The notes under the pieces were generated by a model, which saw only the letters and a program-made list of their open reading frames with translations, was not told the origin of the DNA and made no database searches. DNA of 46,603 nt from Clostridiaceae bacterium. GTDB taxonomy: Bacteria > Bacillota > Clostridia > Lachnospirales > Lachnospiraceae. Position 1 is the stretch's first letter. Each line of letters begins with the position of its first letter. Below, piece by piece: positions 31,338 through 38,043 of this stretch. The DNA is taken from positions 1-46,603 of the forward strand of contig QXXC01000027.1 of the NCBI GenBank assembly GCA_009911305.1, given 5' to 3'. The translations under genes were made by a program, and so were the position numbers.

Positions 31338-31405
31338 AGATTGAGTTATTGCATTTGCATTAATACCATGGCCGCTGCACTGCCAATGCAGCGGCCATTT
31401 TCTTT
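31338..31405 (+). ncRNA. Candidate small RNA from the rep upstream region
   Basis: Transcript predicted from the promoter at 31302-31331 to the perfect 12-bp hairpin ATGGCCGCTGCA / TGCAGCGGCCAT (31368-31398) followed by TTTCTTTC. Length about 70 nt. It has no start codon with a ribosome binding site and lies antisense to the leader of the rep operon. Plasmid Rep genes are often controlled by such countertranscribed RNAs, so copy control is a plausible role. The hairpin could instead belong to the origin. Confidence 0.55.
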
Positions 31406-31439
31406 CTGTCCCTGCTCCCCCGGCTGAACCCGGATTAAT

Positions 31440-31646
31440 TTACCAGTCAGGCCGTGCTGTTACATCTCCCTCCCTAACTTCAAAAGAACATTTTTTGTAT
31501 CTGCTATAAGGCTTATTTGCCTTGGTTTCCGCATACTGCAATGCCTTCTTTTTTGCTTCCTCCACGGAACCGCAGTTTATCAGATACCCCCATCCCCTGA
31601 TTTTTGATGGGGAGTTGCTGATTGTAACCAAAATGTCATATATCAT
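31440..31646 (-). CDS. Hypothetical phage protein, 68 aa
   Basis: Starts MIYDILVTISNSPSKIRGWG, ends EVREGDVTARPDW. A beta-alpha-beta pattern with SVEEAKKKALQYAETKANKP as the helix; it may resemble small phage or plasmid replication-region proteins. The 237-bp gap between this gene and rep holds the plus-strand promoter and hairpins listed above. Confidence 0.6.
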   Translation of the reverse strand: MIYDILVTISNSPSKIRGWGYLINCGSVEEAKKKALQYAETKANKPYSRYKKCSFEVREGDVTARPDW

Positions 31647-31694
31647 ATATCGCCCCTCCTTTCTCCTGGCCCAACCCCGCCAGGTGGGTAGTGT

Positions 31695-31922
31695 CTAACA
31701 ATTTACAGTTGCCTGTATCCCTGCAACTATCAGCTCATAAGTGACTCCTTTTAATGACTTCGCCCTGTCTATAAGGGCTTTATGGATATTTGACGGCATC
31801 CTTTTTACACCGTTAAGGGCTGCTATGCACTCATCATAATTAAGAATTTGTATCATTTGTATGGCATCTTCCACACTGTTAAGCCTGTCTATTTTCTTAG
31901 CTGCTAAATCTTTTCTTGTCAT
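31695..31922 (-). CDS. Hypothetical phage protein, 75 aa
   Basis: Starts MTRKDLAAKKIDRLNSVEDA. Helical, with NIHKALIDRAKSLKGVTYEL near the end; ends AGIQATVNC. No family recognised. It follows the preceding ORF in the same direction and is placed as a likely small early gene. Confidence 0.5.
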   Translation of the reverse strand: MTRKDLAAKKIDRLNSVEDAIQMIQILNYDECIAALNGVKRMPSNIHKALIDRAKSLKGVTYELIVAGIQATVNC

Positions 31923-31980
31923 TTTCCATAGTCTCCGTTCCTTTGATTAACCTTCTATGCATTGCCCAACAGAAGGGCTT

Positions 31981-32380
31981 TTACTTTCTCCGGCGCGTAT
32001 GCGCATACCTTCCCAGCTCCCGCCCAAAAATATAACGATCCATGCTTACAATTTCCCCATCCGGCAACAGGGCCCGGTTTTTAAACCAGTATGCCCCTGC
32101 GCTGTCCTGGTAATAGTCAAAGACCAGACGCCCTTTCCGGCTGTCATTATCCAGATACCCGCTGATCCTGCTGCCTACATAGGTTGTTGTCCGCTCCCCT
32201 GCCCCATGCGCCTCCATGCTCCCGATGCTCCACGCATCGCCTTTTATCCGTTCCACAAGATCCGGATCCATCTCCCGGAATTCGTTTCCCATGCCTGCCT
32301 CCTGTAATGTTTCTTCCCCCCCCCTTGTAAACATAACCTCTCTTTTCCGGCTGTATGTAATACCATTTCGCAGTTTTCAC
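31981..32380 (-). CDS. Hypothetical protein split by a G9 tract
   Basis: The N-terminal part starts at GTG 32378-32380 (VKTAKWYYIQPEKRGYVYKG) with AGGTGG upstream. It reaches a G9 run at 32316-32324. The C-terminal part, in another frame, is MGNEFREMDPDLVERIKGDA onward, with its own GGAGG and ATG 32290-32292 (103 aa), ending GRELGRYAHTRRRK. With 8 or 11 G the two parts join into a protein of about 132 aa that reads YKGGEETLQEAGMGNEF across the joint. Function not recognised. Confidence 0.65.
32316..32324 (-). repeat. G9 tract inside a small early gene
   Basis: Nine G on the coding strand. As read, the upstream part is taken into a different frame. Eight or eleven G would restore a continuous gene. 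Confidence 0.9.
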
Positions 32381-32517
32381 TTTAAAAACCACCTAAACCT
32401 GTCGTCCACCCACGCGCTTTCTGGTATATGGCGCGCCCACCGCCATTTTTTAATGGTATCCGGATATACAGCTTTCGGCCTGCTGCAATCCCTGTAAAGG
32501 TTGCCATCCTTTAACAA
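32377..32517 (-). CDS. Tryptophan-rich 46-aa protein just after the tRNA-like element
   Basis: Opens at TTG 32515-32517, two bases beyond the tRNA-like element, and ends TGA within GTGA of the next gene. Reading: LLKDGNLYRDCSRPKAVYPD, then TIKKWRWARHIPESAWVDDR and FRWFLK. The pattern of aromatic and charged residues looks coded and not random. The start codon is weak (AGGGCG is six bases away). The four-base overlap with the next gene suggests coupling. No family was recognised. Confidence 0.55.
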   Translation of the reverse strand: MLKDGNLYRDCSRPKAVYPDTIKKWRWARHIPESAWVDDRFRWFLK

Positions 32518-32518
32518 A

Positions 32519-32579
32519 TGCGCCCTGCAGGAATCGAACCTGCCGCCGCCCTAAGCGGCATCCCCATGGAACAGGGCGC
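32519..32579 (-). ncRNA. 60-nt tRNA-like cloverleaf without variable loop
   Basis: Perfect 7-bp acceptor stem GCGCCCT/AGGGCGC, then a reduced D-like arm (TCC ATGG GGA), a 5-bp anticodon stem with loop CTTAGGG, and at once a perfect T arm GCAGG TTCGATT CCTGC. The T loop is canonical. U33 and purine 37 are kept; the anticodon would be UAG (Leu codon CUA). The discriminator is A and no CCA is encoded. A true tRNA-Leu should have a long variable arm, which is absent here. It may be a tRNA mimic or a decayed tRNA. Confidence 0.6.
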
Positions 32580-32595
32580 TGGCGGCCGTACCGCC

Positions 32596-32793
32596 TCAGC
32601 AGAATAACGCCTGCTGCGCTTTCTCTGCCCTGTAATGCCCTTCCCCATCCTCCCCCCTTTGCAGTTCCCTGTAGATTGTCGCTACATGGACACCTGTTTT
32701 TTCCGCGATGGCTTTAGGCTTCTCCCCACGTTCGCTCATATGTTCTATAAGCTGCCGGTCTGCAAAGGTCAGTTTTTTGTACAGTTTTCTCAT
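32596..32793 (-). CDS. Small IS30/HTH_38-like DNA-binding protein
   Basis: 65 aa from ATG 32791-32793, with GGAGGTATCTGGA upstream. It reads MRKLYKKLTFADRQLIEHMS and then KAIAEKTGVHVATIYRELQR, a helix-turn-helix like that of the IS30 transposase N-terminus (HTH_38). The transposase catalytic domain is absent, so this is a stand-alone regulator or nucleoid-type protein. It is the first gene of the phage block after the tandem terminators. Confidence 0.8.
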   Translation of the reverse strand: MRKLYKKLTFADRQLIEHMSERGEKPKAIAEKTGVHVATIYRELQRGEDGEGHYRAEKAQQALFC

Positions 32794-32830
32794 TCCAGAT
32801 ACCTCCCTTTTCCTGTTTATGGTAAAAATA

Positions 32831-32865
32831 AAAATGCGGCAGAATTTCCGTTTCTGCCGCATTTT
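32831..32865 (-). terminator. Terminator hairpin at the phage right end
   Basis: A 14-bp perfect stem AAAATGCGGCAGAA/TTCTGCCGCATTTT around a 7-nt loop, T-run on both strands. On the minus strand it precedes the HTH gene and would shield it from upstream transcription. Confidence 0.85.
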
Positions 32866-32885
32866 ACAAGGTTTTTTAAGAAAAA

Positions 32886-32931
32886 AAATTGAATGCGACA
32901 GAGTTTAATTAACTCTTTTCGCATTCAATTT
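32886..32931 (-). terminator. Second terminator hairpin, overlapping the end of the hicA remnant
   Basis: Minus strand AAATTGAATGCGA pairs with TCGCATTCAATTT, with AGAGTT/AACTCT nested inside, followed by at least five more T. The stop codon of the hicA-like frame is inside the stem. The sequence GAATGCGACAGA resembles the other hairpin's AATGCGGCAGA. Confidence 0.85.
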
Positions 32932-33103
32932 TATAACGTAGCTTTATCTGATAGCCTTTTAATTCCTTCCGGGGATGTGGTTTATGGAGCAATATGCTTC
33001 CATGCTGTTCATTTATAAACATAACACGGGAACCGCTGGTTTTTCCTTTGTCAGATCGAAAATAGTCGAAATATCCAAGAAGCGCCTCCGCACTGGCATA
33101 AAT
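32909..33103 (-). pseudogene. HicA-like toxin remnant
   Basis: An open frame holds AEALLGYFDYFRSDKGKTSG, then SRVMFINEQHGSILLHKPHP and KGYQIK, matching the Firmicutes HicA pattern (GKTSGSRVxF...HxPHP...KxYxxK). The N-terminal part of the domain is missing or in poor frame and no start codon precedes it. The protein ends ten residues after QIK. No hicB is seen nearby. It is probably the chromosomal neighbour of the phage end, or an older mobile scar. Confidence 0.6.
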
Positions 33104-33194
33104 AAGCGGCCAGAGCCCGGCTTCTGCCGGCTCTCTGGCCGCTTTCCTGCATATCTTTTTCTTATGTAACCTGTCTTCCGTATGCGCCAGTACC

Positions 33195-33923
33195 TTAAGC
33201 GACTGCCGAGAAGGGCCTGCGTCCTCCCTGCGCTTCTGCCTGAACCGGCGCCGTATCCTTCGGCTCCGGGCTGGAGGCTGTCGTCGTGCGCGTCGTGCCT
33301 CCGGATACATAGGTCTTGCCGCATTCCGGGCAGATCGAAGTGTGCAGGGCCACGCTCTGGCTGATCACGCGGCGGTCCTCACGCTTTGCCTTTGCCTGCT
33401 CGCGGACCACATGCTCCCTCTCGTGGCCGCGCACGGCGGACGCCGCCTGCTCCGGCGCGACTCTGGTCGCAGTCTTAAAGGAGACGCCCGGATCATCGGA
33501 GCCATCCTTATATTTGCGCTGTTCGCAGGTCTGGCACTTTCCTTCCTCCGCCGCCTTCTGAACACCCTCTGCTCCCGGAACACCTTCTGCCCCGCTGCTT
33601 CCCTCTGCCGTCCCGCTTCTGCCCTGTCCCGGAACATCCATATACTGGATCCGCATCCGGACCGCCATCTCCACCGGATCCGCTCCCTCGCGGATAAACA
33701 GGCGCGGCTCCGAGGACTTCGGAACCACCGGCGCCGAAGCGTCCACCCGGTTCACCGGCTGGACCGGCGTCTCCAGATTATCCGAGCGCCGCCCTCCGGC
33801 AACCGCGGCCGCACCCTGCATGCCCTTCGCCTGCGCCGCCTGGTTTGCAGAATTCATGCGGGAGTAGCCGCTGAAACGGTACATGCTGTAATAGGAGCTC
33901 ATTGCTGAAATACCACTTATCAT
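33195..33923 (-). CDS. SprA-related putative metalloprotease homologue
   Basis: 242 aa from ATG 33921-33923, with AGAGGTGG upstream. The N-terminal 130 residues are low complexity. The domain begins with CQTCEQRKYKDGSDDPGVSF near residue 137, then the HExxH-like HEREHV near 172, and CPECGKTYVSGGTTRTTT near 205. This matches the SprA-related family, where the Cys-rich ribbon and the HExEH core are conserved. Substrate and location are unknown. A promoter with 17-bp spacing and a leader hairpin lie upstream. Confidence 0.85.
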   Translation of the reverse strand: MISGISAMSSYYSMYRFSGYSRMNSANQAAQAKGMQGAAAVAGGRRSDNLETPVQPVNRVDASAPVVPKSSEPRLFIREGADPVEMAVRMRIQYMDVPGQGRSGTAEGSSGAEGVPGAEGVQKAAEEGKCQTCEQRKYKDGSDDPGVSFKTATRVAPEQAASAVRGHEREHVVREQAKAKREDRRVISQSVALHTSICPECGKTYVSGGTTRTTTASSPEPKDTAPVQAEAQGGRRPFSAVA

Positions 33924-33947
33924 AAAAGCCACCTCTTTTTCATCCGA

Positions 33948-33979
33948 AATCCCCCGTTGCGCCCGGCAACAGGGGGATC
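33948..33979 (-). other. Leader hairpin before the SprA-like gene
   Basis: Minus-strand ATCCCCCTGTTGC pairs with GCAACGGGGGAT with a bulged T. It lies after the promoter, between it and the gene. It could be an attenuator or end transcription from the glucosidase gene; no long T-run follows. Confidence 0.5.
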
Positions 33980-33999
33980 CCGGTTACTGCTGTGGCTTT

Positions 34000-34028
34000 A
34001 TTATACAAAATAAACAGGGAATATTCAA
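34000..34028 (-). promoter_or_regulatory. Promoter of the SprA-like gene
   Basis: Minus strand TTGAAT, 17 bp, TATAAT. The -10 is perfect and the -35 matches four of six. Downstream of the alpha-glucosidase gene. Confidence 0.75.
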
Positions 34029-34094
34029 TCGGTATTGTGGTAAAAATAAACAGGTTGCCGATCCGGCGTAACCGGGACCGCTCATATCGCTGCC

Positions 34095-35792
34095 TCAAAC
34101 CTCCAGCGTCAAAAACTGCCACCCCTTCATAACCACGCGGCTCCCGCCTTCAAAGGGCCTGATCCGCACACAATCCGCCGGCTCAACGTAATTGTTCAGC
34201 ACAACCCTTCGGACCGTGTGCAAAACCTCCACCTCCCGCTCTTTCGCCCTGCAGTTGGCGAGCACTAAAAGCGTGTGTTTGGTTCCCTTCCGGTAAAATC
34301 CGGTGAAATCAGCCATGTCCCGGCCAAACGGCTCCTGGAGTCCATAAACCACGGTCATCGCGTACTCCGGATCCGTCCGCAATGCGATCAGCTCTTTATA
34401 AAAGGACAGCACGGAATCAGCCCGCCCCTCCTGTTCCTCCACATTGATTTCGCCATAATTCTCATTTTCAGCCAGCCAGGGCGCGCCGCTGCTGAAGCCT
34501 GCGTGTATCCCGCTGCTCCACTGCATGGGCGTGCGCGCATTGTCCCGGCTCATGCCGGAAATGATCTGCAGCGCTTCCTCCTCGCCGAAACCGTGCTCCA
34601 GCGCAACCTTATACTCGTCCAGGGTATTGATATCATCCACTTCGCGGATGCTCTGAAAGTGCTTGTTTGTCATGCCAATCTCCTGGCCCTGGTACAGAAA
34701 CGGCAGGCCGAAGCTCATTAAGGAGATCCCGGCCAGGAGCTTTTTCCCCGTTTCATCCCTCCCGCACTCCGGCAGGTAGCGGCTTACTCCCCTGGGCTCG
34801 TCGTGATTTTCAATGATATTAGCCATCATCCCAATCCGCTGCGACACGGCCTTGCTTTCAAATACCGCATCGCGGAATTCGTCCAGGGACACCGGCGTCC
34901 GGTCATACCAGCCGCGCCCGCTCGCGCCGAGCATATGGGGCGCAAAGTCAAAGATCGACTCAAAGCAGCCGTCCTCCCCGATGTAGCGCTCCAGCTCCTC
35001 CTCCCGGAAATCAAACAGCTCTCCTATGGTAAATGCCTCATACGGCGCAAAGGCCTCCTGCTTCATCTCCTGCAGGAACGCATGGATCCCGTCTGCCTGC
35101 GCAAGCATGGCGGCAGGCGAACACATCCCGTCGTCCCGGTCCGCCGGCAGATCGGCAAAGCGGAGATCCTTCTTGATATTGATAATGGCGTCGAGCCGGA
35201 AGCCTGCGATCCCCTTATCCAGCCACCAGCGGATCATCCGGTAGATCTCCTGGCGCACCTCGGGGTTCTCCCAGTTGAGATCCGGCTGCTCCCTGGCAAA
35301 CATGTGAAGGTAAAAGAGATTGTCATATCCCGGCAGCTTTTCCCACACGCTGCCGCCGAAATAAGAACGCCAGTTGCAGGGCGGCTTCCCGTTTTTGCCC
35401 TCTTTTATGTAAAAATACTTCCCGTATTTCCCAAACGGATCCTTCAGCGCCGCCTGAAACCATGCATGCTGATCCGAACAGTGGTTTACCACCAGATCCA
35501 TGACAATGGCAATCCCCCGCTTTTTGGCCTCCTTTAGCAGGCATTCCATATCGTCCATGCTTCCGAACGACGGATCAATCGCGTAATAATCCGAGATATC
35601 ATACCCCTGATCCACGAAAGGGGACTGATAGACCGGCGAGATCCAGACAATCCCGATCCCCAGCTCCTTTAAATAATCAAGCTTCCCGGTGATCCCCTTC
35701 AGATCGCCGATCCCGTCCCCGTCTGCATCCATAAAGCTCTTGGGATATATCTGATACGCCGTTTTGCCATGCCACCATTTTTTCTTCATCAT
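34095..35792 (-). CDS. malL: GH13 oligo-1,6-glucosidase / alpha-glucosidase
   Basis: 565 aa, normal length. AYQIYPKSFMDADGDGIGDL at the start, GYDISDYYAIDPSFGS near 75, MDLVVNHCSDQHAWF near 97, the nucleophile in GIAGFRLDAIINIKKD near 197, the acid/base in TIGELFD near 257, and NHDEPR near 331. The Asp-Gly-Asp calcium-type loop near residue 22 is typical of GH13 subfamily 31. It cleaves alpha-1,6 or alpha-1,4 ends of malto-oligosaccharides in the cytoplasm. It is divergent from an AraC regulator, which probably controls it. The exact substrate is not certain, so the symbol is tentative. Confidence 0.88.
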   Translation of the reverse strand: MMKKKWWHGKTAYQIYPKSFMDADGDGIGDLKGITGKLDYLKELGIGIVWISPVYQSPFVDQGYDISDYYAIDPSFGSMDDMECLLKEAKKRGIAIVMDLVVNHCSDQHAWFQAALKDPFGKYGKYFYIKEGKNGKPPCNWRSYFGGSVWEKLPGYDNLFYLHMFAREQPDLNWENPEVRQEIYRMIRWWLDKGIAGFRLDAIINIKKDLRFADLPADRDDGMCSPAAMLAQADGIHAFLQEMKQEAFAPYEAFTIGELFDFREEELERYIGEDGCFESIFDFAPHMLGASGRGWYDRTPVSLDEFRDAVFESKAVSQRIGMMANIIENHDEPRGVSRYLPECGRDETGKKLLAGISLMSFGLPFLYQGQEIGMTNKHFQSIREVDDINTLDEYKVALEHGFGEEEALQIISGMSRDNARTPMQWSSGIHAGFSSGAPWLAENENYGEINVEEQEGRADSVLSFYKELIALRTDPEYAMTVVYGLQEPFGRDMADFTGFYRKGTKHTLLVLANCRAKEREVEVLHTVRRVVLNNYVEPADCVRIRPFEGGSRVVMKGWQFLTLEV

Positions 35793-35838
35793 TGCCGTGC
35801 TCCTTGCTTTTCATTTTTGTAGGATTATGCTATTATAT

Positions 35839-35873
35839 AGCGGAATACAGGAAAATTCTTCTGTTAATCCGCT
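35839..35873. promoter_or_regulatory. Imperfect inverted repeat between alpha-glucosidase and AraC genes
   Basis: AGCGGAATACAG and CTGTTAATCCGCT are near-symmetric, with outer AGCGGA/TCCGCT exact. It lies between the divergent genes; TATAAT for the glucosidase is just next to it. Probable binding site of the AraC protein or another sugar-responsive regulator. Confidence 0.5.
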
Positions 35874-35915
35874 ATTTTATTGTACAATCCTGCGATTTGA
35901 AAGGAGGACGCTGTG

Positions 35916-36803
35916 ATGAGCAAAGATGCGCGCCCGGATCGGGATGCGGTCCGGCTAAAAGAAAAAGCAACGCACGGCGACGCGCTGTTTCCGATCCAAT
36001 TCTATTCCACCTCCCTGCTCCCCACCTGCCCGGAGGTTCCCCTCCACTGGCACCCGGAGATGGAATTAACGTTCGTGACCGGCGGCAGGGCCGGCTATGC
36101 CATTGATTTTAATGACTACCCGGCAGCAGAGGGAGATTTCCTCTGTATCCAGCCCAATCTCCTGCACAGCGCGCGGATCGCGCGCCAGGGCTTTCTGCAG
36201 ACCGACTCCTTTGTATTCCATCTGAATCTCCTGGGCGGTTCCTCTGCGGATCAGTGCAGCCTGCGCTATTTTAATCCCATTATGGAAGGAAGCTTAAAGC
36301 TCCCCCGCTTAATCTCCCGGGACGACGCCCTGTATCCGGATGTAAAAGCGCACTTTGGCCTCCTCACTGCGTGCTACCGCGAAAAAGCGCCCGGCTATGA
36401 GCTGGAGATCAAATCGCTTCTGTTCCATCTGCTCCGCGTCATTATCGCCAGCCCCGGGACATGCCATACCGACTCGCCCGATCCGCACAGCGAACGGCTG
36501 AGGCTCGTGTTTCACTATCTGCACAGCCACTATGCAGAGCCCGTCACCGCTGCGGACGCCGCCGGACTCTGCCATATCACCGTCAGTCATTTTATGCATT
36601 ATTTCCGGCAGAAAACCGGCTTCACCTTCAACCAGTATCTGAACCAGTACCGCTTAAACCAGTCTGCCCTGCTGCTGACAAACGGGGCCTCCGTCGCAGA
36701 GGCTGCCTTTGCCTGCGGCTTTAACAGCCTGCCCTACTTTTACAAGCGCTTTCGCGAATCCTATCACATGACGCCGCGGGACTTTCAGAAGAGCGGGAAG
36801 TGA
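35916..36803 (+). CDS. AraC family transcriptional regulator
   Basis: 295 aa from ATG 35916 (GTG 35913 also possible), AAGGAGG upstream. The N-terminal cupin holds PLHWHPEMELTFVTGGRAGY near residue 40 and EGDFLCIQPNLLHSA near 70. The C-terminal double HTH has AADAAGLCHITVSHFMHYFR near 210 and the AraC signature ending VAEAAFACGFNSLPYFYKRF near 257. It resembles sugar-responsive AraC regulators (MelR/MsmR type). It is divergent from the alpha-glucosidase gene. The 3' end overlaps the GNAT gene tail-to-tail by 83 bases. Confidence 0.92.
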   Translation: MSKDARPDRDAVRLKEKATHGDALFPIQFYSTSLLPTCPEVPLHWHPEMELTFVTGGRAGYAIDFNDYPAAEGDFLCIQPNLLHSARIARQGFLQTDSFVFHLNLLGGSSADQCSLRYFNPIMEGSLKLPRLISRDDALYPDVKAHFGLLTACYREKAPGYELEIKSLLFHLLRVIIASPGTCHTDSPDPHSERLRLVFHYLHSHYAEPVTAADAAGLCHITVSHFMHYFRQKTGFTFNQYLNQYRLNQSALLLTNGASVAEAAFACGFNSLPYFYKRFRESYHMTPRDFQKSGK

Positions 36804-37233
36804 AAGGTTTATTCCATATCATGAAATATTCCTTTTCCCCGGTGGCTTCATCCACACTCTCATCCTGAATGTGAAAGGATTCTTTCACATAAAATGCAAC
36901 TGCCCGCGTATTCTTCTGATACACCTTCAGGCAGAGCCGCGGCCTGAGCGCCTTTACATAATCCATAAGCTGGCGGCCGATGCCGCCGGACTGCGCCCCG
37001 TCCGCTACAAAAATCCCGGCCACGTAATCTCCCTCAAGCCCAATAAAGCCCTGAACCGTATGCAGGCTCTCATCCTCGTACACATACAGTTCAGCCTGCC
37101 GCAGCATCCCTCTCACTTCCTCGAAATGCGCTCTCCAGTATTGCAAAGAAATAAAAGCGTGCGCCTTTACATTCGTGTCCAGCCAGATCTCTGCTGCCCT
37201 GTCAATCTCCGCCTCCCGAAACGCTCTGACCAT
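36721..37233 (-). CDS. GNAT family N-acetyltransferase
   Basis: 170 aa from ATG 37231-37233 (MVRAFREAEIDRAAEIWLDT) with GGGAGAG upstream. Motif A: VADGAQSGGIGRQLMDYVKA near 80-97, the acetyl-CoA loop being SGGIGRQ. Motif B: VYQKNTRAVAFYVKESFHI near 105-123. It is YjaB-like in layout; substrate unknown. The last 25 residues (FTSRSSESPAASCDRIRES) go beyond the usual domain end and overlap AraC on the other strand, so they may be an unconstrained extension. Confidence 0.88.
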   Translation of the reverse strand: MVRAFREAEIDRAAEIWLDTNVKAHAFISLQYWRAHFEEVRGMLRQAELYVYEDESLHTVQGFIGLEGDYVAGIFVADGAQSGGIGRQLMDYVKALRPRLCLKVYQKNTRAVAFYVKESFHIQDESVDEATGEKEYFMIWNKPFTSRSSESPAASCDRIRESACKSRAGC

Positions 37234-37267
37234 AATCACCACTCTCCCTTTCCGGATTCGTCTCCCC

Positions 37268-37687
37268 CTATGCGTACTGCCAGCAGGCCAGAATCAGCAG
37301 CAGCGCAGCGATCAAAAGCCCGGCCGTGTGCAGATAGAGCTTCTGTTTCAGCATCTTTTCATCCTCTTTTGGAATAAAACATTCCGTATGTTCCATATCG
37401 TAATGCAGCTTCATCTTCCTGCCGATAAACAGATATGCCTTCCTGGGATATCCCCACGAGGATTCCTTCCGGATCACACTCCCGTCCACCGTGTACTCAA
37501 ATGTAGGATAGCACTGGTACGCATCATTTCTCCAGCCCGAAAGGCCTTCCTCGCGCAGAGCGACGATTTCCGCTGCGGCCACACCTTTGTAGAGCTGTGT
37601 AAGCTGTTTCAGCCTTGTGAAATATTTATAAACCCAAAAGCCATTACCGGCTGTCACGCCAAACAGCGCAATCAATATTTTGTACAT
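37268..37687 (-). CDS. Small two-transmembrane protein (DUF3592-like)
   Basis: 139 aa from ATG 37685-37687, with GGGAGGTACGAAGG upstream; a longer open frame from 37906 has no ribosome binding site. Membrane helices at residues 2-17 (YKILIALFGVTAGNGF) and 118-136 (LYLHTAGLLIAALLLILACW). Between them a domain with CYPTFEYTVDGSVIRKESSW and YLFIGRKMKLHYD, the pattern of DUF3592 proteins. Function unknown. Confidence 0.7.
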   Translation of the reverse strand: MYKILIALFGVTAGNGFWVYKYFTRLKQLTQLYKGVAAAEIVALREEGLSGWRNDAYQCYPTFEYTVDGSVIRKESSWGYPRKAYLFIGRKMKLHYDMEHTECFIPKEDEKMLKQKLYLHTAGLLIAALLLILACWQYA

Positions 37688-37896
37688 CCTTCGTACCTCC
37701 CCGTCATTTGTGGCCAGAGTGTGTCTGAACATTGCTTTCTGGTAGCTGCGCGCTCCACTTTGCAGAAAAAAGCATGTCTCAGACGCGCTCCCGGCGCTTT
37801 CTTTTACTGTTTTGTAATTCCATAAAATGCGGCAATATAACCGGTGCTTTCTGATGAAATTACAGACAAACATCCGTTTCACCGTCTGATATATAC

Positions 37897-37925
37897 ACAA
37901 TATCACACTTTGGATTTTTATTCAA
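37897..37925 (-). promoter_or_regulatory. Possible promoter of the two-transmembrane gene
   Basis: Minus strand TTGAAT, 17 bp, TATTGT. It would leave a leader of about 200 nt. Nothing else was seen in the gap 37688-38008. Confidence 0.4.
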
Positions 37926-38008
37926 GCATTTAAAGCCCGGTGCAGATATGTTCTGATAACACAGCGGTTCCTGTCTGCATGAAAAATCCCCCCTGCAAAT
38001 TTTTCCTC

Positions 38009-38037
38009 TTGACATCTCCTCCAAAAAGTATTACGAT
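38009..38037 (+). promoter_or_regulatory. Promoter of the T-box/trpXYZ operon
   Basis: TTGACA, 17 bp, TACGAT on the plus strand. The -35 is perfect and the -10 keeps T-A--A-T. Transcription would start near 38044, just ahead of T-box stem I. Confidence 0.75.
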
Positions 38038-38043
38038 AAATCC

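Noticed and set aside
32505..32507. ATG reading MATFTGIAAGRKLYIRIPLK after the tRNA-like element
   Set aside because: AAAGG touches the ATG, too close for initiation, and the alternative frame has a more protein-like composition and links to the next gene.
32596..32793. IS30 transposase
   Set aside because: Only the HTH part exists; no DDE domain or terminal repeats are seen.
1..32930. CRISPR array or diversity-generating retroelement in the phage region
   Set aside because: No regularly spaced repeats, no reverse transcriptase and no variable/template repeat pair were seen in this window.
33013..33324. 103-codon minus-strand frame overlapping the hicA remnant
   Set aside because: Arg/Pro-rich composition and no ribosome binding site; the hicA frame explains the region better.
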